Part shown: positions 31,802-42,010 of the stretch, one piece after another
Layout: each line of letters starts with the position of its first letter
How positions within the stretch are numbered: the stretch's first letter is position 1
Assembly (NCBI GenBank): GCA_038025085.1
Contig: CM076144.1
Location: forward strand, 42,133,001-42,197,000
Length of the DNA: 64,000 nt
Direction of reading: 5' to 3'
Source of the DNA: Tetragonia tetragonoides
Lineage: Eukaryota; Streptophyta; Magnoliopsida; Caryophyllales; Aizoaceae
Made by a program: the position numbers and the translations under genes
The notes under the pieces: model-generated
The model's database searches: none
Seen by the model: only the letters and a program-made list of their open reading frames with translations
What the model was told of the DNA's origin: nothing

Positions 31802-33803
31802 CTTTGGCTTTTGTTACAGCGAGGTAGGTTAGCTTTCTCACAAGTAATCTGTATAACTAAGGATCTTCTAGAAAAATTCAGGATCTTCTCGATGAGCTAC
31901 AAGGTGTGGGAATCTTTTAATCCAATTGCAAATATTTGGGCCAGTTTGGATGAATTCTTTAAAGAAAAGTTGAGAGAGAATCAGATTTGTTTGGTAAAGT
32001 TACTAGAGGTTAAACATCTCGATCTTCTTGTACCTCTGATAGAAGTCCTTTTGGAGTATTATTATGTGGCCGATGATAATGTATTTATCATCAATGAACA
32101 TCATTATCATTTCAGTGTCTCTTCAAAGGAGATCCGTTGTTCATAATGGTATTGCCAGTTATCGAAAAAGGATGCCACATGCCCTGGAAAGGACAAAACG
32201 CCTATTAAACAATGTTTGCTCAATAAGGAGCATAGTTGGAGGGTGTTGTTTCAACAAAACTCATTTCTAAACTTGCTGAGAAGCTAAGTATGGTATTGAT
32301 ACAAATACCATAATCAACTCAATTTTATTGGCACTGATAAACTGGTTCGTAGTCTCATCGGATGATAAGTATAAACTACTTGGTGATTTCGCTAAACCGT
32401 TGATAATATTGAGGAAGTTGATTCCTTCACTTGGGGGTTGTCTTGTTGGGTTCAATTCACAAGGCTAATCCATTTTAATGAAAAACCAACGAGGCAACTT
32501 TATCAGTGCCAATTTTATCAACGAATTTGGCAAAATCGCCAAGTATTCTTTTGACTACGGATCACTTTATCAGTGCCAATAAAATTGATTTGATTATGTA
32601 TTTGTATCAATATCATACTTCTCGGCAAGTTTAGAAATGAGTTTTTGCAGCACCCTTCAACTATGTTCTTGTTGACCAAACATTGTTTAATAGGCGTATT
32701 TATCTTTTTCAGGGCCTGTAACAGGTAGGGGTGAACATCGATCCAAACCGGAACAGAAATAGATCGGAATCAAAAAAGACCGGAATCAGAATTATAAAAA
32801 AACTGAGACCTACACCTGAACCGGTAAAATTCTGACTAGATCGAACCGGACCTGAATTTTTCGGTCCGGTCCAGTTTAAGACCGAAAAGACCAGAATTTT
32901 GATTTCACTTTTTAAAAAAAAAAAATAATAAATCCGTGAAGCATGTACCTTACCTCCAATGTACCTAACACAATTATTTTGAGCAAAATAAAACACTTTT
33001 ACTAAATTAAATGATGCTAAGTTGGGCTTTCATGTTGCTTCATGCATCATCACAATTCACATGTTACATTCAGCAGCTTCAAACTAGAGGGTTAACTTTG
33101 CACCAAAAACTAGAGGGTTAACTACATTTTGCAGCATGTTAATATGAGTTCTTCCTTAGACAATGATCCAGTCTACTTTATACATTTTTGACAAGTATCT
33201 CTTTGTACAAAGCTCATTTACTCATTTACATTTCTCCTTTTTTTTTTATTGGAGGCAAAATTAAGATTCCGTCTATTCCACTCTAGACCGGAATAATCCG
33301 ATTTTTAACTTGGATTAGGCCAGAACCGGTATCCCTGCTTTGCGCGGCCCGGAATCGGAACCATTAAGGTCTGGTCTTTCCAGTTTGATTCCGGTTCAGT
33401 CCGCTCTAAAATTTCGGTCCAAACCAGATTATGAACAGCCCTAGTAACAGCCTTTCCGATAATTGGTAAGCCTGTTACGAACAACAGATCCTTTGCAGAG
33501 ACACTGAAATGATGTCCACTATAAATACATTATCATCTGCCGCATAATACTCCAAAAGGACTTCTATCAGAGGTACAAGAAGATCGAGATGTTTAACCTC
33601 TAATAACTTTAGCAAAGAAATATGATTCTCTGTCAACTTTTCTTTAAAGGATTCATCCAAACTGGCCCAAATATTTGCAATTGCATTAAGATTCCACACC
33701 CCTTATAGCTTATCAAGAAGATCCTGAATTTTTCTAGAAGATCCTGAGTTATACATATTACTTAGGGAAAAGCTAATCTACCTCGTTGTAACAAAAGCCA
33801 AAA
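31802..33803. repeat. Long imperfect palindrome (inverted duplication) with arms of about 600 bp
   Basis: Reading inward from 'ttggcttttgttacagcgag' at about 31803 and, on the other strand, from the same words at about 33803, the two sides match with scattered changes past 'ggatcttctagaaaaattca', 'gcaaatatttgggccagttt', 'taaacatctcgatcttcttg', 'cgcctattaaacaatg' and 'caattttattggcactgata', almost to a centre near 32455. The right arm is split by the hAT element at 32726. Both arms keep a related open frame with IANIWASLDE, KLLEVKHLDLLVPLIEVLLE and DDNVFI. I do not recognise the protein. Most likely an inverted copy of a captured gene fragment or a foldback element; exact ends and TSD were not resolved. 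Confidence 0.85.
32726..33443. mobile_element. hAT-type non-autonomous element inserted in the palindrome
   Basis: GTAACAGG (32718-32725) and GTAACAGC (33444-33451) form an 8 bp TSD with one mismatch. The ends TAGGGGTGAACAT and ATGAACAGCCCTA are hAT-like inverted repeats. Both subterminal parts are full of 'ccggaacc'-like words, as in many plant hAT MITEs. The left palindrome arm lacks the element, so it inserted after the inverted duplication. Confidence 0.85.
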
Positions 33804-35408
33804 AAAAAATATTGCCAATTGCTTGATTACATTTTCACTGGTCAATAACTCGACAACATACAAATTGAAGTTCCAGCAAATTACTAAAAGTCTAGTGTAA
33901 AAGCTTACCAGAAGCAGACAAGCAGCAAACAATCAATGTATGTGCTAAAACACCCCAAATGAATTTGAAAATATAAGATGATCTCAAACTCCATATACGT
34001 GGTTCTCCTTTCTCTCTTACTCTATGAGTGGGTATCTATTATTTGTATTGTGGATGATCTTCACAACTTGTGGATGATCAAAGTCTTCTCCATGCAATGA
34101 TATTTATAGTGAATATGTCAGCCTCTTAAGTATCTTTGCATAACTCTAAATCCTCCTCTATTCAGTACTTGAAGGTTACATAATACAGTAAATGAATAAC
34201 AATATAGTGCACCAAACCAAGTTATGAAACTACGTTGGAGTTATTTAACTTAATGAATTCAATTAAAAAAAAAAAAATCATGAATTATTGGGGGTTTATT
34301 AACTTTTCAAATCCCACCGGGAACTTGACATGCACTTCGGTTTCCAAATTTTACTTTTTTTATTTTTTATTTTTTTATTGTTCTAAGGTTCAATAAATTA
34401 GGAGGGACACCCAACCGTTCTTAAAGGAGATTCTAGACATAGAGAATTGCTGCTCCATGTTGAATTGAAAAGCATCTGCCTCCACGTTGAATTGCTCCTC
34501 CGTGTTGAATTGAATTCGCAGTTAGTTACTAGTAGTTTGTGATGGTTACATATGTGGATATTTGAGACCAGTGTCTCTCCTTTAGACATATTCACACATA
34601 ACCACTGCTACATAGCCTACATGCAAGCTAAAAGTATTCCAACAAAAGGTTTGTGCATTTGCTGAGACAAAATGTTTTCCAGAAAAAGGTGTTTAAAAGT
34701 TTGTACCACAAACTCAAGGTAGGATACCAGAATTTTTTTATATGAACTTGTGGGCTTGAGAACTATTTTCCTAGACCTTTTCCTTAAGACACAATTGCAA
34801 CTTTACCAAAATTTGTTTCAGGATACAGGCGCAAACGATTGTGTAACCTGCAAGTAAGACATACAGTTTCATGATGACTATTAATGGACAAAAGTTCCAT
34901 AATTGAAGCCCATTTAAGTGCCATGGTTTAGTACGATTAGACCTAGATCCTGTCTCTGATATCTTCCGTCAACCAGTATGCTACAACTAACAAATTGCAC
35001 CAGCAACCCAGCACAGAGATACATTGTAAAGCTACCAGGTTCGAGGGCGATGCAAGTCTAGTGCCCGTCAAGCAGTATTCTCGACCACCACAGAATCAGG
35101 ACACACACCAAGACCAACCTCTTGTATCTACAGTATATAACAACCTTGTCATAAAAAAGAGACAAAACAGAATAAGAGCATGATACAAGGGGTTAACTTC
35201 CTGGCATTATGCTTAAATCATATATTCACGACAAGCATCTATCAGAAGAGTTTCAGTTTAGATTTCAGTTCATAGTTATTGCCATATAAATGTTAACCCT
35301 AATATCTTCAGAACACAATATAAACACAATGTTTTTGGAAATATTCTTTAAATTGTAACACAATCTTTACATATGGCGGAAAGAGAGGCAATATGAACCT
35401 TCACAAAC

Positions 35409-36727
35409 CTACTCTTGCAACTCCCAGCCTCCTAATCTGCTTCCAGGGTCATAATTTGTATAGAGTCGAAACTCATTCCCAAGTTTGCTGGAGTGCTCAG
35501 GCCGAAAACCGCAGGGATGCAGTCCCAAGAGCTTAGCAGCTCTATCTTTCTGCACTTCCCCTGCAAGAAAAATGTATAATGTGATGGTTGGGCAACGATT
35601 GTTCAGTAGAATAGGTAATATGACAATGCACTATACTACTTTCAATCACTCTGCTGTATATATTCTACTTTGCGACACTAATAAAAGATAGATAGCATTT
35701 TTCCAGGTAGCACCACATTCATGATATATCTAAATTCTGTACCCTGAAAATGTAAAACAAAGTCACTTTAAAGATGATTCTGTCGGAACTGTGTCTCAGT
35801 TTTAAGATTTATTTCAGTTCAGTGGAGCTCTCATTTGGCTGCAATATGGTGATTGGGTATTGAGCATGGAGGTTGGGCGTCGGAACTTAGAGGACACCAA
35901 TACTCCAATAGTGTGCTTTGGGAAGTGCACCCATGTTCCCCGACATCAGTAGGAACACGACTATGCCTTCCGTTCGTGTCTTGCCCAGCTTTGAACACAG
36001 TGACCATGTTTCTCAACACAGCGGTGTTTCGGCCCAGTTTTGACAGAGTTTCCTAACTTAATTGACTTAGGATTTTTTTATCACTTACACTTGAGATGTT
36101 TTGTCATCTTTCATATCCATCGGATAATATTCACAGAAGTTTGTAGATTGAGAGATACATCAAGTTTTTGTCTTTGTAATTCCTCATCAAGTTACACTGA
36201 AGCTTTCTCTTCTTCTGCCTTCGGTTTCTCCCTATTTAAGATCTTTCTACTTAGTCTGTTCTCTATTTTGCCATTACTGTTTCTTCTCAATAGTTGAGTT
36301 TTACTATTTGTTAATTTGTTGCAATCACGACGTATGGTCCAACAGATTCAATACTTACTTCCCCCCAAACTCCAAAAGACTGCTGTCAGATGTGCTGAGC
36401 TGGGGCAGCAAATTATAGACATGACAGAATATTTTTAAATGGGCATAAACTTTAATGTGGGTAATGACAAGGTATATGAAGTTTACCAGTAAGCAGGAGC
36501 AAGAAAAATTTTCCAGGGTGTGCAAGATAGGCTATTGTCCGTGAAACTTTCGTCAGACATTCCTCACTCTGCCACCAAAAACATTGAGAAGATCAACACA
36601 TGATGATTACAAAAGAGATCGTGGGCCGAGATTTAGAAAAAAAATCTTCTTTTGGGGTTAAGAGTTCAAACATGGAGTACTGAACACCTACTATCATATA
36701 CCCATATAGCTGGATGTATACAGTATA

Positions 36728-36803
<76 letters not shown>

Positions 36804-39800
36804 AGCCAGACACAAACACAGACACACACATAAACAGACTTGACGCATATCAAGGCCTCAATAAATAAAGGGAAAAAAAAAGAAGAGATTATTGGCCAAC
36901 GGCACAGATTTGGAATTAGCTTTTGGGCTACTTGCAGCACAAAATTTAGGAGTCCCACTTTGAAGTATGAGGACAAACATCGCTTTCCAATATGCATATC
37001 AACTCCCATCCATGTTACTCAAGACTCTTCTATTCAATGAAAAGTAATAGTGCCTAACTCTTCTTTACACTAGGATCCGATATGGCTACTGGACACCAAT
37101 TTAGACAAAACAATTAAAGTCCCTTCAAATAGATTAGTCGCTTCTCGTTGGATTACAACATATGGCTGTACCTGATCTGTGATCACAATTTTCAAGTAAA
37201 ATACAGTCTCATACATTAAACAAATGCCACTAAAGCATCTAAATTTATGACAAACATCCACATGCTGATCCTAAAGGATACTGCTCAAAATTATAAGAAA
37301 GGCAAACTTCAAATATTGATATGTATGGACAGACATAAATTAAAATAAAAAGACACTTTGTTTGGGTACAGAAGTTTAATGAAAATAAGATCAGAGAAAG
37401 GAAGGAGGGGAGGGGGATAACATGCAATAATGCACAGCAGAAGATTGTAAGAAATTAGTTCTTACCAAGTAAGGAGGATCTGCAACTACAATCTGATAAG
37501 CATGCTTCATTGCCTGTGGCAACTCTTCTGCTACATTGTAGTCATAGAACGTAAAATCACTTCCATATTGCTGAAATCGTTCGTCATACTCGAGAAGCCG
37601 CACAGAAATATCTGGGTACTTCTTCTGAAGTTGAAACAGTAGTTGTGGACAAGCAGTCAAATTTAGACAATTAATCATCCTAGAATTACTACACACTGAG
37701 CAAGACATGAAAGTTTTTTCGTTATATTTGGAAGATAATTGTTTTGAATTCTAATATGCCGTCTTGAAGTATAACAGATGAGATATTTAAAAGTAAAACA
37801 CCCAAGGGACAAACAAATGATCATAGTTTAGCTGTAAATGCCACAATCAAACAAATCTATCAAACAAAATATATCAAGCATGAGAGTTTTTTGCTCTACT
37901 AGCTGCTACTAGTCTGCAGGGATTACTTTTCTTTTTAGATAAGGAAATTTTTTATTAATCAAGTCTTCAAAGAATACAAAAAAGAGGATAAGGCATCCTC
38001 ATAAGCAATCAAAAGAAACTACAAATCTCGCCAACGTACAAAGGTAAGCAGAACGCCCTTAAAAGCACCCGCTACCTTAGCCCAAAGGGAGGCCAAATGG
38101 ACCACATGGTCCCAGACATAGTCTATAGGCTTCCCAACGTCACAGAACACCCTAGAGTTCCTCTCCAACCAGTCTGCAGGGATTACTCTGACATATTGTT
38201 ACCTGTTGTGCATCAATTATATTGTCTAATCTGATATGGGGATCAAACCAGGTACACAAGTCCACCACTTTAGTATGTTACATGCCATCTATTTGATAAA
38301 ATGACCATGGGGCTCTATATCTACATCTGCCCACCAATATTTCTACTGGTCAAAGCGTCCGGCTACACTATTATTTTGACTTCCTCCCCGTCTTCTAGAA
38401 AAGTTGAGGAGGGCTACACTATCATGAGCTAGGATCAATCCCAATAAAAATTACACTGTCGGAACTCCTCACAAGATATTTTTCTACTGGAACCACACAC
38501 TTCGGACCAAAAACACTTTTACCAGATCACTACCATCCGTCTGAAATTTTGAAACTCCCTGAAGTTTAGGGTACCATGCTGCCTGCACCTAAGAAGAGGG
38601 CATAAAGGATCCTTAGTACTTTTTCAGGTTAAAGGATCATCTTGCCTTGACAACCCTTGCTTAGCCCAACCATCTGCAAATGTTGTTTGCCGTGCTGCTT
38701 CAGTATGTGAGGCCAAGCTTTTAGAATTCTTCTGATTCCATCCAGCTCAAAATTCACTCTTCATGCACTACATCAAGAAACAGCATGAAAAGGATCTGAT
38801 TCCACCCAAAGACCCATCTGGGTGATCAACTCTTGTTCATGTTGTGGATTGTGGCTATTAACACAAACGCCAGCAAATCAAACCAACAACTATCACGACT
38901 TCTACTTACTCTAATTTTTCTTTTTGCCTGCCAATTCTTCCGCCGATAAATATCAGACAGAGGGAGTACAAATTAAAAATGAGCCACTCTTCATATAGCA
39001 TATGTATACATCTATTCTAAATTGTCCTTGTTCATCTAGCTAATTTTCTGAAGTTTTCAAGGAACTATGATCAAGTCCATAAATTATATGAATGAAACTA
39101 GTTACTAAGAGTCAAAACATAGTTTGAGTAAAGTGTTACAGTTTTGTTTCAGCATGTGGAAACCAACTAAGAAGACGTGAAATTAATATTTCTAAAGAAC
39201 ACTAGCTCACAACACCAAGACATCAACTTAGGGAACATCATCTACCTACAACACAACATAAAACACAAGGCTCTTATGGTCATAATGCTTGACATGAAAC
39301 ATTCCACATGACTTGGCTACAATAACAAATCAGATGTCTTCCCAATGTGCTCTTAACATCTAGACTTCTAGTATCATTGCTATTCTCCAAGTATCAGAAT
39401 CAATATCAGTAACAGTCCCCTATTTCCTTCATTTCTGAAATTTGCAACACTCAGTCTGTCAATTCTATCCAAATCATGAAGACCATGACAGGAACTGAAT
39501 TCCACCAGTTACCAGCAACATTGAGTTTTAAATTTATGATAGTGATTAGTGAGCCCAAGTGTGGCTACGGTTTTTCAACTCACACTTATCATCGGTAGTT
39601 GAATCAAGATTTGTGTCCCCTACTCTTGGCATTCAGCTTTGCCACTTTTGGTGTCCAATCATACCATACCATACAGGCATACACTATCAGTCAAGAAATC
39701 GTATCACACACCTCGTAATTGGGGGGGGGGGTATGGACGGGAATCAATTGTTTGAGACTGAACACGTGATTACAAAGAGGGTATTCCGTTAGAGACTTGA

Positions 39801-41011
39801 TGAATCAACTGCATGCTAAATAACACTTTGTTGCACGGACACTTTATGAAGGTCGAGGAAACATTTTTATTTCTGAAAACCTAGGAGACCTCTCCTTTAG
39901 ATTACGAACCTATACCTTTAGCATCTTTCCACCTCAGATAGTCAGATCAAAACATCCAGATTTTCGCAGATACCTTAACTTCCCACCAATCTCTACTTTG
40001 GTGGGGAAATGTCCCAAATCTCAAACTTATACAACATGAAATCTACTCCCTTAGTCTAGAATTACTCATCTTGCCACATGGTATCAAGTATCAACCCCTC
40101 AAAAATAAGGATCTTTTGCATTTAATTCACCTTTCGTTACTAGCTGCATAACTACAAGGGATTGGGGTAATACTAGACACAAAACCATCATTTCAGACCT
40201 TTTTATTTTTGCTCTTATAATTTTCATATCATTTTAGTAAATTGATTGTTTCTTCTAAAGTTCTAACCATCCTATAATAGAGTGTCACTAAAATTATTTT
40301 ACTATTTTAGGAAAATTAGGATATTTGTCTTACTCTCTAATTTCTCCAAAGTAGTAATGATCTTCCACACAGTATAATTCCACAAATAGCTAGTCATATA
40401 AGCAAGAAATAAAAAAGGAAACATACTTCACCCTAGTCCCTCCCATTCTCATCAAAAGTTGCAAACTTTCGCCCAAAATCTAGAATATACCACAATCACA
40501 GCAGTCAAAAATCAAACCCAAATCATCCAATTCCATAATTTACAACAATAAAAACAAACCTCAATTCACCAAAAGACCATTTTAATACCTTGAGATAAGC
40601 AAAAAGAGTGGGGCAAGAAATACAAGCAACAGAAGGAGTGCTGCATTCTTCATCACCATTGCCATTGCCATTGCCATTGCCATTGCCATTGCCATTGCCA
40701 TTGCCATTGCCATTGCCATTGAGGAGAGATAAAACCTCTTCAGCGACGGCGATAGCAGTTTTGGGGGAGTACCAAAACTGACTCAGCCGCCAATCTTCAG
40801 TCACTAGCGCCACCCCTTCTCCTTGTTCTTCTCCGTTTTCTCTCTCCTCCTGGTGGTTGTGGTGGTTCTGCTCGGCCAAGACTTGTCGGAGTGCTTCTAG
40901 AGCATAGGGACTAAGGGTTGGAACATCATCATCATCTTGTTCAACAAATTCAGAATTTCTTGAATTTGGGAGCTCTTTGTCTGTGGGTTGAGCTTCAATT
41001 TGGGGTTCCAT
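35409..41011 (-). CDS. EEF1A lysine methyltransferase 1-like (N6AMT2/Efm5 family)
   Basis: Four exons, 40589-41011, 37466-37624, 36487-36568 and 35409-35560, splice to 271 residues. Exon 1 starts MEPQIEAQPTDKELPNS and contains LSQFWYSPKTAIAVAEEVL, then a (Gly-Asn)n run, then CISCPTLFAYLK. Exon 2 has VRLLEYDERF and the catalytic-type motif IVVADPPYL (Asp-Pro-Pro-Tyr). Exon 4 holds SSKLGNEFRLYTNYDPGSR. The order matches the family once called N6-adenine methyltransferase-like, whose yeast and human members methylate a lysine of translation factor eEF1A in the cytosol using SAM. The ATG at 41011 was chosen because it begins the conserved-type N-terminus; an upstream in-frame ATG at 41050 is less likely. 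Exon 2 has tandem AG acceptors. Intron 1 (about 3 kb) carries a LINE fragment and intron 2 a GGCACA repeat. Confidence 0.9.
36728..36803. repeat. (GGCACA)n hexanucleotide repeat, about 12 units
   Basis: Near-perfect repeats in intron 2 of the methyltransferase gene. They produce open frames on both strands (Ala-Gln and Val-Pro runs) that are not genes. Confidence 0.95.
37928..38170 (-). mobile_element. 5'-truncated LINE with perfect 17 bp TSD
   Basis: AGTCTGCAGGGATTACT is repeated at 37911-37927 and 38171-38187. On the minus strand the insert reads WLERNSRVFCD, then SLWAKVAGAFKG and RWRDL before a stop. That is the very C-terminus of plant LINE reverse-transcriptase polyproteins (zf-RVT region), followed by a 3' UTR with an AT-rich tail. 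It lies in intron 1 of the methyltransferase gene in the same sense as that gene. Confidence 0.88.
40657..40720 (-). repeat. Coding (GGCAAT)n repeat giving (Gly-Asn)n
   Basis: About ten and a half hexamer units in exon 1 of the methyltransferase gene, in frame, adding roughly 20 residues between EEVLSLL and DEECSTP. The region is probably a flexible loop before the catalytic core; relatives are not expected to have this run. Confidence 0.95.
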
Positions 41012-41056
41012 TTTCGGCGGGGCAAGAGAGAGAGAGAGACTACAGAGCAACTCAAA

Positions 41057-42010
41057 AGATGGGATCTTTTTTAATGTAGAATTAATTGTTGGGGTTTTAA
41101 GGGATTTTTAGTTTTTTACCAACCCCTAGGGCAAGTTTTTAAAAAGGGAAGTTTACCGTTTTGTTATCAGCTTTCAAAAACACAACCTTTTTCTCTCACT
41201 TTGACTTTAAATTTACCCATCAGTTCCCAAACTACTGAAGCTTCAAGCTTGTATACTCAACAAATTCACCCCAAAAATCAACCAATTGCTCTCAAAAATG
41301 GGTTGAGTTTGAGCTTTTGAGTAACTACAAAATGGGTTCTTCTCTTTTTAATGCAGTTGTTTGTTGGGGTTTTAAAGGCATTTCCCAATGAAGGGAAGTT
41401 TTTATAGCTTGCAAAAACACCACTTTTTCTCTCACCTCTCTTGAATCACTCACCAGTTTTGAATTTTTACCTCAGAGAAGATTTGTGACTCAAAATTTCA
41501 CCCCAAAAATCACGAAATTGTTGCTCCCTATATTTTGAAAACCCCCTTCTCATTTTCACAAAACCCTAAAACCCCCATTTCCCAAAATTTGAAATTTCTT
41601 TGAAAATTTGGTTTTGAGAGTTGATGGTTGCAAATGGGTAGGCTCAATTTCCCATTTTGGTGCAAAATTGGCTGAAGCTTTTGATGGGAGATTTTGCTCA
41701 AGGAGTGGCTTAAATTGGTTGTTCAAAACGCTTGTTAATTTCATTCATGGCACCCAAAAATAGGTTTGGCAAATAACCCACAAATTCATCCCAAAAATCA
41801 CCCATTTCCTCTCAATCATGAGAACCCCTTCTCAATTTCACAATCTCTAATTCTGCCCATCTCAAATTTGTGAGAGTGGAAGATTGCTGATGGGTGGCTT
41901 CAAATTGGCCATTGTGGGGCAATATTTGTCTTGTATTAGACATTTTGCTGAAGTAAATGAGGTTTGAAGAGGTAAACCTAGTTGTTGTTGATTCATCCAT
42001 GGCGCCAAAG
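41057..42010 (+). repeat. Degenerate direct repeats forming the leader of the Athila-type ORF
   Basis: Phrases recur in order along the stretch: 'gttggggtttta', 'gggaagttt', 'ctttttctctcac', then 'ttcaccccaaaaatca', 'gaaccccttctcaattt/cccccttctcattttcac' and 'gatgggtggct/aaatgggtaggct'. At 41747 'atggcacccaaaaatagg' echoes the real start 'atggcgccaaagaagagg' at 41999 but stops after about nine codons. The leader therefore looks partly duplicated. No LTR was recognised. The region also serves as the upstream region of the methyltransferase gene (start 41011). Confidence 0.7.

Larger units (their letters stand above)
29629..35408. other. 5.8 kb gene-free region, transposon-rich
   Basis: The first 200 bp or so are the 5' UTR and promoter of the rhomboid gene. 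Next come a poly-T run (about 29798-29818), a hAT MITE (30798), and the large palindrome with its inserted hAT element (31802-33803). About 33804-35408 shows no gene or delimited repeat; it should include the 3' UTR of the methyltransferase gene. Confidence 0.55.

Noticed and set aside
31772..32146. 124-residue open frame as an independent gene
   Set aside because: It is one arm of the palindrome, has no recognisable domain or gene structure, and the mirrored arm carries a shorter related frame; treated as a captured fragment.
36593..37009. Open frames with Val-Pro, Ala-Gln and Ala-Cys runs
   Set aside because: All come from the GGCACA repeat, and lie within an intron of the methyltransferase gene.
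38950..38968. Stowaway-like end 'cagacagagggagtac'
   Set aside because: No matching left end was found; taken as a fragment at most.
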